The translations under genes were made by a program, and so were the position numbers. This document shows positions 52,588-61,875 of a stretch of 64,000 bases of DNA, in pieces. The stretch's first letter is position 1. The number at the start of each line of letters is the position of its first letter. Origin of the DNA: Chromatocurvus halotolerans (GTDB lineage: Bacteria > Pseudomonadota > Gammaproteobacteria > Pseudomonadales > Halieaceae). The notes under the pieces are model-generated. The model was given only the letters and a program-made list of their open reading frames with translations. It was not told the origin of the DNA and ran no database searches. The stretch lies in NCBI RefSeq assembly GCF_004340525.1, contig NZ_SLWX01000004.1:62001-126000 (forward strand), written 5' to 3'.

Positions 52588-53577
52588 TCACCAGTCGGCA
52601 CAACGGTCGGCATCACTGCGGTGATGTCGCGCCTCTTCACGAAGGCTGCGCCGGGTGTCTGTAATGGCGCCCGCCAGATAATCTGGAACCGCGCCATCAT
52701 CAATACCCGCCATCACCTGCCCGGCACGCTGTACGCAGCCCTGACTGAGCAACAGGTCCGCAAAATTATTGCGTGCGGCAACATGGCCGGGATCATGCCG
52801 CAACAGTTGGCGAAACAATGACGCTGCCGAGGCAGGATCGGCGCCTCTCCGACGGGCGTTGGCGCTGCCGAAGAGAACTTCCGGGTCATCTGGCCATTGC
52901 GCCAGTAGGCGCTCCCAGGTAGCCAGAGCGTCCTGTACTGACAAAAACGCCTCAGCATCGGCAAGTGCGCGCACAAGGGGTGCGACAACGTGCTGGCTGG
53001 CTGGCAACTGCCCCGGCGGCAACACCACCAACCCCCAGTAATCGGCCCGCTGCCAGCTGCTCATGAAGCGCTGCACATCCTCGCGACGCGACCGCTCAGT
53101 CCCCGAGCGGAGAATGAAATTGCCGTCAACCGGGTCGTAGCCGACCACAACCGCATAATGCCAGCGCGGTGAGGACGCCAGGCCCAGGTTCTGCAGCACC
53201 AGAACCGGATGCCCCGCGGCGAGTTCAGCACCAATGGACGCCGGGTCGGCAGGTATCGGATAGGGAATACGCCCGGCGCGACGCGCAGCGGCGACAATCT
53301 CCGGCTGCAAGCTGCCCTGACGGCCGGGGAGGTAAACGCTGGCAACCAGAGCGGCCAGATCCACCTCGCTACCGCTCCAGCCCAGCACCGTCGCCAACGC
53401 TGCGGGGCCGCATTGATAGGCCTCCTGGGGATAGAACGGAACGGCGCCGAGCTGCGTGGCGGGCGGCTCGGGGAAGGCGATCTGCCGACCGCTGCAGCCG
53501 GCGAGGATCGCCAGCAGCAGGATCAGTAGACAGCGCTTAGATAGCGGTGAAAATATCCGTGATACCCACGAGTTCAA
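52588..53577 (-). CDS. PA2778-like C39-fold lipoprotein with TPR region
   Basis: The protein resembles the Pseudomonas PA2778 family. A lipobox (LLILLLAILAGC) precedes a C39-type cysteine peptidase domain with Cys in EAYQCGPAALATVLGW and His in SSPRWHYAVVVGYD. The C-terminal third is TPR-like (AFLSVQDALATWERLLAQWP, FRQLLRHDPGHVAARNNFAD). The start is unclear because no ATG precedes the signal; I chose TTG 53577, which overlaps the preceding gene by 41 bases. GTG 53604 is an alternative. Confidence 0.8.
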   Translation of the reverse strand: MNSWVSRIFSPLSKRCLLILLLAILAGCSGRQIAFPEPPATQLGAVPFYPQEAYQCGPAALATVLGWSGSEVDLAALVASVYLPGRQGSLQPEIVAAARRAGRIPYPIPADPASIGAELAAGHPVLVLQNLGLASSPRWHYAVVVGYDPVDGNFILRSGTERSRREDVQRFMSSWQRADYWGLVVLPPGQLPASQHVVAPLVRALADAEAFLSVQDALATWERLLAQWPDDPEVLFGSANARRRGADPASAASLFRQLLRHDPGHVAARNNFADLLLSQGCVQRAGQVMAGIDDGAVPDYLAGAITDTRRSLREEARHHRSDADRCADW

Positions 53578-53893
53578 GAAGCAGCAGGACGATAAAGACC
53601 ACACCTATCGTGCCGACAATACCGCCGGCGGGGAGTTCATCGATCTTGTCCGCCAGCAGCTGCAGCTCTTCCCGGGACAGCGCTGCCACGCGGGCAAGCG
53701 CGTCATCGTTGGTGACGCCAAGCCGCAGCAGCTGCTGTTCAACCGACTCGCGCAGCTGCGCGACATCAGTGCGCTGCTGCGCCGCCTGCAGATGCTCTGC
53801 CGTACCAATCACCGCAGCCTGAGCCGTGCCCGCCCAGCCGGTGACGACCAGGACCAGCACCTTCAGCCAGACTCCCAAACGCATTGCCTTCAT
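53537..53893 (-). CDS. PA2779-like small membrane protein
   Basis: ATG 53893 with an AAAGGAG ribosome site gives 118 residues. It has an N-terminal signal or helix (GVWLKVLVLVVTGWAGTAQA), a helical middle (TDVAQLRESVEQQLLRLGV) and a C-terminal membrane helix (GTIGVVFIVLLLLELVGITD). This is the usual partner of the PA2778 family and precedes it here. Function unknown. Confidence 0.85.
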   Translation of the reverse strand: MKAMRLGVWLKVLVLVVTGWAGTAQAAVIGTAEHLQAAQQRTDVAQLRESVEQQLLRLGVTNDDALARVAALSREELQLLADKIDELPAGGIVGTIGVVFIVLLLLELVGITDIFTAI

Positions 53894-53985
53894 CGCATCA
53901 CTCCTTTCATTGGCGTCAGTCATTCTTCAAGGCTGCAAGTATACCCTACCGACGGGGGCTTATCTGCCGACGGCGGCCTCTCGAC

Positions 53986-54402
53986 CTAGCCACCGAACCC
54001 GCTACCTGCATCCTCGGAGGCAAGGCGCAGCAGCCGACTGTCGGCAACGGCAACCTGCCGGTGAATCACGATGGCCTGATAATCCGGGTCCGTGACCATG
54101 GCCATGAACGCGGCTGCGGACGGATAGCGTGCGACAAAGGCAACATCCCAGTGCTCATCCGCCGGCCCGATAACCAGACATTCCCCCTTGCCGCGCCAGA
54201 GAATTTCACCGCCGAGTTTACGGAATATCGGGCCGCTGTGCTTTCCATAGCGGGCGTAGGCCTGCGCGCCGGTCACCCGCTCACCGTCCGGGTACACCGC
54301 GCTGTCGTTGAAGCGGATGAGGTTGAGCATGTTGATGGGTGTGTCGCGGGGCAGCGCCTTGAAGGCGTCGAACTGTTCGCGGGTGGGATCGACTGAACGC
54401 AT
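53986..54402 (-). CDS. DUF1330 family protein
   Basis: ATG 54402 with an AAGGAG ribosome site gives 138 residues. It has a dimeric alpha-beta barrel-type fold (DUF1330): TPINMLNLIRFN, GAQAYARYGKHSGPIFRKLG and WDVAFVARYPSAAAFMAMVT. Function unknown. It is divergent from rnhA. Confidence 0.88.
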   Translation of the reverse strand: MRSVDPTREQFDAFKALPRDTPINMLNLIRFNDSAVYPDGERVTGAQAYARYGKHSGPIFRKLGGEILWRGKGECLVIGPADEHWDVAFVARYPSAAAFMAMVTDPDYQAIVIHRQVAVADSRLLRLASEDAGSGFGG

Positions 54403-54569
54403 GTGTGTGACTCCTTGGACAACGTTTCGGCAGCGGAAACCTGACACGACTGGCCCGGGTTGACAAGGTCTTGACGCCGCAGCGCCGGGCGGCAGTCGCC
54501 AGTCTGTTAGACTCCCGCGGATTCACGAGCCACTCACACCGAGTGCGCCTCAAAGCAGCGGGTAATACT

Positions 54570-55331
54570 GTGGCAAAACAGAAGTTCTATGTGGTCTGGC
54601 GCGGGATGGCACCCGGCATCTATACAAGCTGGCCGGAGGCAGAAAAACAGGTCAAAGGCGTGGCCGGCGCCCGCTACAAGAGCTTTGCCAGCCGCGCGGA
54701 GGCGGAAGCCGCGCTGCAGTCCGGCCCCGGCAAGTCAACAGGCACAAAAAAGGCCTCAAAAGACAGGAAGTCGCAGGCTTCTGGCGACAAAGTGACGGCG
54801 AAAGCATCGCGCTGGCACGAGGTGGACATCTACTGCGACGGTGCCTGCGATCCGAACCCGGGACCGGCGGGAACGGGCCTGGCCGTGTACCGCGATCACG
54901 CACTGAGCGAGCTCTGGTACGGCCTGTTCAACCCGGCGGGGACCAACAACACCGCGGAGCTGCAGGGACTGCTGCACGCCCTGAAGCTGGCAAAGAGTGC
55001 CGTGGAGGGCGGCCGGCAAACGGCCATTCACTGCGATTCGCGCTACGCCATCGACTGCGTCACCAAGTGGGCGTTCGGCTGGAAATCCCGCGACTGGACC
55101 CGCAAGACCGGGCCGATCATGAACCTGGCCCTGATCCAGGATGCCCACGCCGTCTATCTGGAACTCGTCGACCGGATCACCGTCCTGCACGTGCCCGGGC
55201 ACGCGGGCATCGAGGGCAATGAACTTGCCGACCGCATGTCCATGCTCGCGATACAGAAGGCGGAGACAGACCTCGTCCCCTGCCCGCCACCCTTTGATAT
55301 TTCGGCCCTGCTGGCGCTGGAGCGAGGCTGA
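54570..55331 (+). CDS. rnhA: Ribonuclease HI with N-terminal viroplasmin domain
   Basis: RNase HI cuts the RNA of RNA-DNA hybrids. GTG 54570 gives 253 residues. Residues 1-50 are a viroplasmin-type hybrid-binding domain (KFYVVWRGMAPGIYTSWPEA, YKSFASRAEAEAAL), as in eukaryotic RNase H1, joined by a Lys/Ser-rich linker. The catalytic domain has the D-E-D-D residues in IYCDGACDPNPGPAG, NNTAELQGLLHAL, HCDSRYAIDC and GIEGNELAD, with the flexible-loop His in HVPGHAG. Confidence 0.92.
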   Translation: MAKQKFYVVWRGMAPGIYTSWPEAEKQVKGVAGARYKSFASRAEAEAALQSGPGKSTGTKKASKDRKSQASGDKVTAKASRWHEVDIYCDGACDPNPGPAGTGLAVYRDHALSELWYGLFNPAGTNNTAELQGLLHALKLAKSAVEGGRQTAIHCDSRYAIDCVTKWAFGWKSRDWTRKTGPIMNLALIQDAHAVYLELVDRITVLHVPGHAGIEGNELADRMSMLAIQKAETDLVPCPPPFDISALLALERG

Positions 55332-55355
55332 TCGCCCCGCCAGCGAACGCTGCGG

Positions 55356-55856
55356 CTACTCCATTTCCAGGCGACGATAGACCCAGGCCTCTTCATCATT
55401 TGCCAGGATTGCCGGCACCCGCTCATAGCGAATACCGAGTCGCTCGTAGCGGTCGAGGCGAGCAAGAACGGGAGCCTCCACCGTGAACACCTCGCCCTCG
55501 GTCACGGCACCTGGACGGCGCTCAAGGTCGAGCCCCTGCTGCGCGAAACCCGGCAGGGTGGCCTCCCGGGTCTCGATCCAGTTTCCCGTCACCAGGCGAC
55601 GCACCAGCGGCTGGCGCAGCGTGCCGTACACAAACACCCGGTGCTCACGATCGGCGTCGATCGCAGCAAGACCCGCCGGCGCCTCGTAGCCATAGGGGCT
55701 GATCCAGGTCAGCCAGGCGAACAGCAGGGCCGACGCGAGGGCAATCGGGAACAGCCACAACAGGCGCCACCAGCGGCCACGCGCGCCGGGCTCCAGGCGC
55801 CGCCGCCCGTTGCCCCGATCCCCGGCGTTCTGTGTCCCGTCTGGCTGCCTGCTCAC
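55356..55856 (-). CDS. Membrane-anchored gamma-glutamylcyclotransferase-like protein
   Basis: GTG 55856 with an AGAGGA ribosome site gives 166 residues. A basic N-terminus and one membrane helix (LLWLFPIALASALLFAWLTW) precede a GGCT/AIG2-like domain with the signature VFVYGTLRQPL and a catalytic-type Glu in AVTEGEVFTVEA. The membrane anchor is unusual for this soluble family. It converges with rnhA. Confidence 0.83.
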   Translation of the reverse strand: MSRQPDGTQNAGDRGNGRRRLEPGARGRWWRLLWLFPIALASALLFAWLTWISPYGYEAPAGLAAIDADREHRVFVYGTLRQPLVRRLVTGNWIETREATLPGFAQQGLDLERRPGAVTEGEVFTVEAPVLARLDRYERLGIRYERVPAILANDEEAWVYRRLEME

Positions 55857-55999
55857 AGATCCTCTCCGTCTTTCGCACCGGCATGCGCTGCTACCTGCCC
55901 GCCGGGCACGCCGCTTTTCCCCGACAGCGCGTTGCGCGGTAAACTGCCGCCATCGCTGATGTCGGACATCAGGCCCACACGCCATGAACAGGCCAGACT

Positions 56000-56551
56000 G
56001 TGACCGCTTCTGAACAGGCTATCCGCCACCACACCGAGCGCTGGGTGCAGCGCGTCGTCATTGCCCTCAACCTGTGTCCCTTTGCCGGTCGCGAGGTCGA
56101 GGCCGGTCGCGTCCGCTATTGCGTCACGTCGTCCGACACCGAGCTTCTGCTGCTGCAGGCGCTGGAGGCGGAAATCCAGCACCTGCAGGCCTGCCCTGAT
56201 GTCGCTACGAGCCTGCTGATCCACCCGCGGGTGCTGCAGGATTTTGACGACTACAATCAGTTTCTCGACCTGGCGGAGGGACTGCTGGACAGCTGTGGCG
56301 CGATCGGCGAGCTGCAGATCGCCAGCTTTCATCCCGATTACCGCTTTGCAGGTACAGCCCGCGACGATGCCGAAAACTACAGCAACCGCTCGCCCTACCC
56401 GATGCTGCACCTGCTGCGCGAGGCCGATGTGGAAAAGGCCATCGCTCACCACCCCGAGCCTGACGCCATCCCCGGGCGCAACATTGCGCATCTGAAGCGG
56501 CTGGGATCGGAGCACCTGCTGCGCCTGCTGGCCAGCTGCCGGAGAGACTGA
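56000..56551 (+). CDS. DUF1415 family protein
   Basis: The start is GTG 56000; 183 residues. The family signature is RWVQRVVIALNLCPFAGREV at the N-terminus and the segment IASFHPDYRFAGTARDDAEN with YSNRSPYPMLHLLREADVEK. DUF1415 is widespread in gammaproteobacteria and has no known function. It converges with doeC. Confidence 0.92.
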   Translation: MTASEQAIRHHTERWVQRVVIALNLCPFAGREVEAGRVRYCVTSSDTELLLLQALEAEIQHLQACPDVATSLLIHPRVLQDFDDYNQFLDLAEGLLDSCGAIGELQIASFHPDYRFAGTARDDAENYSNRSPYPMLHLLREADVEKAIAHHPEPDAIPGRNIAHLKRLGSEHLLRLLASCRRD

Positions 56552-56590
56552 CGGCAAGGCGCATGGCCCGGCAGCCGTCGCCGGGGCAGG

Positions 56591-57958
56591 TTACTGTTTC
56601 GGGCCCACCCACACCTGCTGCGCATTCACGAACTCGTGGATGCCGTGGGGGCCGAGTTCACGCCCGTAGCCCGAGCGCTTGATGCCGCCGCTGGGCAGGC
56701 GCGGATCGGTCTTGACGATGCCGTTGACTGCCACCTGCCCGGCCTCCAGTTCCCGCGCGATCGCTTCGCCGCGCTCAGCCGTCGTCCACACGCCGGCCGC
56801 AAGGCCGTAGTCAGTGTCATTGGCCAGCGCTACCGCGTGCTCGGCGGAGTCGGCGCGCATGACCACGGCGACGGGGCCGAAGGTTTCCTCGCAGCCCGCG
56901 GCCATGTCGTTGGTGACATCTGCCAGCAGCGTTACCGGGTAGAAAAAGCCGGGTGTGGTCGGCAATGTGCCGCCGAGCAGGCAGCGCGCGCCGGCGGCCA
57001 CGGTTTTCTCCACCTGCCGGTGCAGTTCATCGCGCAGGTCCGCCCGCGCGATCGGTCCGACGTCCGTGTCCTCCTCGCGGGGATCACCCAGCTGCAGGCG
57101 ACCCAGCCGCTCCGACAGCAGCTCGAGCATGCGCTCGTAGACGGATGACTCGACGATGATGCGCTTGGCGGCAATACAGCTCTGCCCGGCATTGATGATG
57201 CGCGACAGGGTGATGACATCCGCCGCCTGCTCGAGATCGGCATCGGCCAGCACCAGACAGGGATCGGATCCGCCCAGCTCCAGCACCGCCGGCTTGATTT
57301 CCGACGCGGCAATGGACGCTACCGCCGAGCCACCGCGATCAGAACCGGTGAAGGACACGGCCCGGATCCGCCGGTCGCGAATCACCGCCTCGACCTCGGG
57401 AGTCTGCAGCGGCAGATTCTGGAAGATGCCTTCCGGCGCGCCGACACGCTCGAACAGCGATGCGATCGCCTCGGCGCAGGCGGGCACATGCGGGTCGTGT
57501 TTCATGACGCAGGCGTTGCCGGCCATCAGCGTGGGCGCCGCAAAGCGGAACGCCAGCCAGAAGGGCGCATTCCAGGGCAGGATGCCCAGAATCACGCCAA
57601 GCGGCAGGTACTGCACATAACTGCGGGTCGCGTCCGAGGCCAGGGTCTGGGTCGCCAGATAGCGCTCTGCGTGCTCCGCGTAGTGCTCGGCGCACCAGGC
57701 GGCTTTTTCCACCTCACCGCGTGCCTCGCGCATGGGCTTGCCCATCTCGGCGGTCATCAGCGGCGCGAGCGTCTCCACGTCCTCGCGCATCAGTGCGGCG
57801 ACGGCGCGCAGCACCTGCGCCCGCTCGTCAAAACTGGTGTACTGCCAGGAGCGATAGGCAGACTGCGCGTCTGCCAGAATACGCTCCACCTGCGCGGCGT
57901 CTGCTACCGGACGCTCATGCAGGTCCTTGCCCGTGGTCGGGTCGATCACTTTCAACAT
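56591..57958 (-). CDS. doeC: Aldehyde dehydrogenase, probable aspartate-semialdehyde dehydrogenase DoeC
   Basis: The last step of ectoine breakdown oxidises aspartate semialdehyde to aspartate. The 455-residue ALDH has NAD-binding FTGSDRGG, catalytic Glu in AVLELGGSDP and catalytic Cys in NAGQSCIAAKR. By sequence alone it belongs to the succinate-semialdehyde dehydrogenase-like group, so the DoeC role is inferred from the operon: it follows doeA by 28 bases. Confidence 0.8.
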   Translation of the reverse strand: MLKVIDPTTGKDLHERPVADAAQVERILADAQSAYRSWQYTSFDERAQVLRAVAALMREDVETLAPLMTAEMGKPMREARGEVEKAAWCAEHYAEHAERYLATQTLASDATRSYVQYLPLGVILGILPWNAPFWLAFRFAAPTLMAGNACVMKHDPHVPACAEAIASLFERVGAPEGIFQNLPLQTPEVEAVIRDRRIRAVSFTGSDRGGSAVASIAASEIKPAVLELGGSDPCLVLADADLEQAADVITLSRIINAGQSCIAAKRIIVESSVYERMLELLSERLGRLQLGDPREEDTDVGPIARADLRDELHRQVEKTVAAGARCLLGGTLPTTPGFFYPVTLLADVTNDMAAGCEETFGPVAVVMRADSAEHAVALANDTDYGLAAGVWTTAERGEAIARELEAGQVAVNGIVKTDPRLPSGGIKRSGYGRELGPHGIHEFVNAQQVWVGPKQ

Positions 57959-57986
57959 GATTTGCGGCTCCTTGCCTGCAGGTCAC

Positions 57987-59228
57987 TCAGGATGCGGCGT
58001 CCCGTGAAGCCTCCACCGACTTCAGCGCCGTCGCCGGTTCGCGGTTTTTCTGCCCGGCCGCGCCATCGGGCTTGACGACGAAATCGCGGTCGAGCGTGAA
58101 GAAGGACTCACAGCCCTTAGCGGTTACCAGAATGGTGTCGGAGATGCCCACCGTCTTGTCACCCTCTACACCCCACATCCAGGGCAGGATATGGAACGTC
58201 ATGCCCTCGCGCAGCACCCGCGAATCCCCCTGCTTGAGACTGACGATATAGCCCTCGTCCCAGCTCGGCGGAAAGGCGATGCCGATGGAGTAACCGGAGC
58301 GGGTAATCAGCCGCGCACCGACCATGTTGTCGGTAATGATGTTGCGCACCAGATTGTCGACATCCGACACGGTGAGACCCGGTCGCAGCTGCGTGTGTAC
58401 CTCATCCAGCGCAAACTTCATGCGCTCCTGGGCGCTGTGCATCGCTTCGGAGAGTTCGCCGCAGACCACGGTGCGCATCATGGCCGTATGGTAGCGGCGA
58501 AAACAGCCGCCCACTTCCAGAAAGACATGCTCGCCCGGCTGCACCGTGCGACCTTCCCAGGTGGCATGACCGATCATCGAGCGCGGTCCGGAGGTAACGT
58601 AAGGCATTACCGCCGGCGGCTCGCCGCCGGCCCGGAACATGGCGGAGGAAATAGCGGCGCCGATCTCGTTCTCGGTCACGCCGGGAGCGCAGGCCTCGAA
58701 GCCGGCGCGCATGCCGGCTTCCGTGGCCGCCGCCGCCTTTCGCATGACGTCGACTTCCACCGCGGACTTGCACACCCGTCCCTCCTCGACAATGCCGAAG
58801 CAGTCGATCAGGCGACCGTCGAGGAAGGTGGTGTGAATGGCGTCCTGGTGGTAGGCCGGGAAGAAATAGCTGTTGCGCTCGTAGCCGATATTCTTGGTGG
58901 ACAGGCCGAATTCGCGCAGCGCCTCCACCAGCATCTGGATGGCGTCACCCGTATCCGGGTAGGGGCGGGTCTTCTCCAGCCAGGTGCGGGCGTGGATGTT
59001 GGACTCTTCCAGGTGCCGGGTGATCATGAAGGGCTCATCCTCCAGCGGCACCACCAGCGCCTGGAAGAACGAGTACCCCGTGGTCTGGTAGTCCGTGAGG
59101 TACATCAGGTTTTCCGGATCGGTAATGACCACGGCATCGAGCAGCCTGGCGGCCATGCGCTCGCGCAGATCCGTGAGCCGGCGCACATACTCCTCGAAAG
59201 GGAATGTCATGTCATCGCGCTGTCTCAT
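57987..59228 (-). CDS. doeA: Ectoine hydrolase DoeA (M24 family)
   Basis: DoeA opens the ectoine ring to N-acetyl-diaminobutyrate. The 413-residue protein has the creatinase/prolidase fold: N-terminal DAVVITDPENLMYLTDYQTT, then the pita-bread domain with MPYVTSGPRSMIGHATWEGR and GEHVFLEVGGCFRRYHTAMM. Several classic M24 metal ligands are replaced, as in the creatinase branch. ATG 59228 overlaps the doeD stop; ATG 59210 is an alternative. Confidence 0.85.
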   Translation of the reverse strand: MRQRDDMTFPFEEYVRRLTDLRERMAARLLDAVVITDPENLMYLTDYQTTGYSFFQALVVPLEDEPFMITRHLEESNIHARTWLEKTRPYPDTGDAIQMLVEALREFGLSTKNIGYERNSYFFPAYHQDAIHTTFLDGRLIDCFGIVEEGRVCKSAVEVDVMRKAAAATEAGMRAGFEACAPGVTENEIGAAISSAMFRAGGEPPAVMPYVTSGPRSMIGHATWEGRTVQPGEHVFLEVGGCFRRYHTAMMRTVVCGELSEAMHSAQERMKFALDEVHTQLRPGLTVSDVDNLVRNIITDNMVGARLITRSGYSIGIAFPPSWDEGYIVSLKQGDSRVLREGMTFHILPWMWGVEGDKTVGISDTILVTAKGCESFFTLDRDFVVKPDGAAGQKNREPATALKSVEASRDAAS

Positions 59229-60511
59229 GCCGCTTTTGCCTCTCCTATCTCTGTCGCAATGGCCTCCCTGAGCGTGTTCAGCCCCTCCTGAAGATCGGCA
59301 TCGGGAATGGTCAGCGGCGGAATCAGCTTGATAGTGCAGCCGCCGGTGCCACAGCCGCCCAGCAGCGTGCCGTTCTCGAAACAGCGCGCCGCAATGGCCT
59401 TCACGAGGGCGCCATCACCGAGGTCAATCGCCTGCATCATGCCCTTGCCGCGCACCTGGAAGGTGTGATCGGGGTAGCTGTCCACAATGGCCTGCAGCTG
59501 CGACTGCATCTCTTCACCCTTGCGCTTGACGTCGTTCATGAGCTCGTCGTCATCGAAATAGCGCAGCGCCTCCACGCCGGCGACGAAGGAGAGGCCCTGG
59601 CCGCGGAAGGTGCCCGTGTGCTCACCCGGCAGCCAGTGCTTGTCGTGCTCCGGCTTGGCCAGGTTCATGGCCAGCGGTGTGCCGAAACCGCCAATGCCCT
59701 TGGCCAGGGTGATGATGTCGGGATCCAGCCCCATGCCGTCAAAGCTGAAGTAGTTGCCGGTGCGACCACAGCCGGCCTGGATGTCGTCGACAATGAACAG
59801 GGCGCCCAGGTCTTTTGCCAGCTTTTCAACGGCCTGCAGCCATTCCGCGCTGGCGACGTGCACGCCACCCTCGGCCTGTATCGCCTCGACCAGGAAGGCC
59901 GCCGGCGGCTCCAGGCCGCTGGACGAGTCTTCGTACTCGGCGCGCAGACGCTCCACGGAGTCCATGCCGCAGCCTAGCGTACAGCCGATGCAGGGCTTCT
60001 CGCAGCCATAGGGCTGGCGCAGTATGTGATTCAGAGGCACCCCCGCGGCGTTGCGGAAATAGCTGTTGGCGGTGGCGGCCAGGGAACCCAGGGTCATACC
60101 GTGGAAGCCGGAGGTGTAGGCCACGACCGTCTGCCGTCCGGTGACCTTGCGCGCGAGCTTGAGGGCGCTTTCCACGGCGTTAGTGCCGGTGGGGCCCATG
60201 AACATCATCTTATAGTCCCAGCCGCGAGGTTCGAGGATGGTGGCGGCGAAGCGCTCGATAAACTCGCGCTTGGCCGTGGTGTGCATGTCCAGGCCATGGG
60301 CAATGCCGTCGTTCTGGATGAATTCGATCAGCTTTTCCTTCATTCGCGGGTTGTTATGGCCGAAATTCAGTACCCCGGCGCCGGCGAAGAAATCGACATA
60401 GGACTTGCCGTTCTCGTCTACCTGCCGCGCGTTGGAGGCCGATTTGAAGACGGTCGGGTATAGGCGGCAGTAGCCGCGGATTTCGGATTCCCACTTGGTG
60501 AATGCGTCCAT
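59225..60511 (-). CDS. doeD: Diaminobutyrate aminotransferase DoeD
   Basis: DoeD (an EctB relative) converts L-2,4-diaminobutyrate and 2-oxoglutarate to aspartate semialdehyde and glutamate. ATG 60511 with an AAGGAG ribosome site gives 428 residues, the EctB length. PLP features: MFMGPTGTNAVESALKLARK, YTSGFHGMTLGSLAATAN, LFIVDDIQAGCGRTGNYF and the PLP Lys in ITLAKGIGGFGTPLA. EctB in biosynthesis is nearly identical in type; the presence of doeA and a deacetylase and the absence of ectA/ectC support catabolism. Confidence 0.88.
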   Translation of the reverse strand: MDAFTKWESEIRGYCRLYPTVFKSASNARQVDENGKSYVDFFAGAGVLNFGHNNPRMKEKLIEFIQNDGIAHGLDMHTTAKREFIERFAATILEPRGWDYKMMFMGPTGTNAVESALKLARKVTGRQTVVAYTSGFHGMTLGSLAATANSYFRNAAGVPLNHILRQPYGCEKPCIGCTLGCGMDSVERLRAEYEDSSSGLEPPAAFLVEAIQAEGGVHVASAEWLQAVEKLAKDLGALFIVDDIQAGCGRTGNYFSFDGMGLDPDIITLAKGIGGFGTPLAMNLAKPEHDKHWLPGEHTGTFRGQGLSFVAGVEALRYFDDDELMNDVKRKGEEMQSQLQAIVDSYPDHTFQVRGKGMMQAIDLGDGALVKAIAARCFENGTLLGGCGTGGCTIKLIPPLTIPDADLQEGLNTLREAIATEIGEAKAA

Positions 60512-60602
60512 GATATCTCCTTGATAATCGTGTGAAAGTCGTTGAATGATGTCGGTGAGATGATCGGGGCCGCGGCTGACGGTCTGCCGCGACGGCTCCC
60601 GC

Positions 60603-61784
60603 TCAGCCTGGCAGCGGCGCTCCCGCGAGGCGCGCGTACACCCGCGCGACATGGGCGATGAGCGCGTCGTTGAAGTCATAGCGCGAGCTGTGGCAGGGAA
60701 CCTCGTGGCGCTCCTGCCCGTCGCCGGCGCCGATCAGGGCGAAGGCGCCGGGAATGTGCTTCAGGTAATAGCTGAAATCCTCCGAGGCCATGATCGGCAC
60801 CCGCACCGGCGCGTCCAGCGCGCCAGCGCCAAATTCATCCACCAGTGCACTGCGCATGGTTGCTGCCTCCTGCGGATGGTTGACCGTGGGGTCGTAGCGT
60901 TTGTCGATGGTCACGTCGCATTCCGTACCGTAGGCCCTGGCGGCGGACTCCGCCACCTCGGTAATCATGGCCGACAGCGATTCGCGGTCGCGGGGGTCAG
61001 TAATGCGGAAACTGCCCTCGAGCACCGCGGTATCGGGAATCACGGTGACGCCGCTGCGGGCATCGATCGAGGTGATGCTGACAACCGTCGCGCCCTGGGC
61101 CGGCAGGCGCCGACTCACCACCTGCTGCATCGCCTGGACAATGGCCGATGCAGCGAGCACGGGGTCGCGACACAGCTCCGGCTGGCTGGCGTGGCCACCC
61201 CGGCCGCGCACCTCAAGCCGGAAGGTGCCGTTGCCCGCCATGACGGCACCGTCCGGGCAGACGGCGTGCCCGATCGGAATGGCGGGCCAGTTATGCCAGC
61301 CGAAAATGGCGTCCACGCCCTCGAGCGCCCCTTCGCGGATCATCGCGTCGGCGCCATGCCCACCCTCTTCCGCAGGCTGGAACAGCAGCGTGACAGGGCC
61401 GGGCAGGCGATTTTCCTGCGCCTTCAGCCACTGGGCCGCCGCGAACAGGGTTGCGGTGTGGCCATCGTGGCCACAGGCATGCATGCATCCCGGATGGTGT
61501 GAACTCCACGCCATGCCGGAGTTTTCCGTGATGGGCAGGGCATCGATATCCGCACGCAGGGCAATGTGGCGACCCGCCGCGGCGGGCGCCAGCGTCGCCA
61601 GGGTGCCGGTATCGGCGCAGGCCCGCCAGGGAATACCCAGACTGTCTAGCCGTTCCCGTATCAGCGCCGCTGTCTGGTGCTCCGACCAGCTCAGCTCGGG
61701 CAGCTGGTGCAGCTCCCGTCGCAGGCTGACCGACGCCTCCAGCAGACTTGACCAGGCGTGCTGTGTCTCTTCCCGGGTCAACAT
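60603..61784 (-). CDS. doeB2: M20 amidohydrolase, probable N-acetyl-diaminobutyrate deacetylase (DoeB2)
   Basis: The 393-residue metallopeptidase-fold protein (ATG 61784, GAGAG ribosome site) has M20 zinc-ligand segments HIALRADIDALPI, CMHACGHDGHTATL, FQPAEEGGHGADAMI and the C-terminal MASEDFSYYLKHIPG. The family includes hippurate hydrolases; the substrate is inferred from the operon, in which a deacetylase of N-acetyl-diaminobutyrate is otherwise missing. The classic DoeB is of the AstE/aspartoacylase family, so this is a non-homologous replacement. Confidence 0.78.
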   Translation of the reverse strand: MLTREETQHAWSSLLEASVSLRRELHQLPELSWSEHQTAALIRERLDSLGIPWRACADTGTLATLAPAAAGRHIALRADIDALPITENSGMAWSSHHPGCMHACGHDGHTATLFAAAQWLKAQENRLPGPVTLLFQPAEEGGHGADAMIREGALEGVDAIFGWHNWPAIPIGHAVCPDGAVMAGNGTFRLEVRGRGGHASQPELCRDPVLAASAIVQAMQQVVSRRLPAQGATVVSITSIDARSGVTVIPDTAVLEGSFRITDPRDRESLSAMITEVAESAARAYGTECDVTIDKRYDPTVNHPQEAATMRSALVDEFGAGALDAPVRVPIMASEDFSYYLKHIPGAFALIGAGDGQERHEVPCHSSRYDFNDALIAHVARVYARLAGAPLPG

Positions 61785-61875
61785 TTCTCTCTCTTGCCTG
61801 CCGACACACAGCCGGTGCCGGCGCTCAAAATCCGGTTCCTCGGCGCGCACTCTGCACAGCGTTGCAGAATTGCAC

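Noticed and set aside
59225-60511. Assignment of the aminotransferase as biosynthetic EctB
   Set aside because: No ectA or ectC lies nearby, and the gene is coupled to doeA and follows a deacetylase, so the catabolic DoeD role is more likely.
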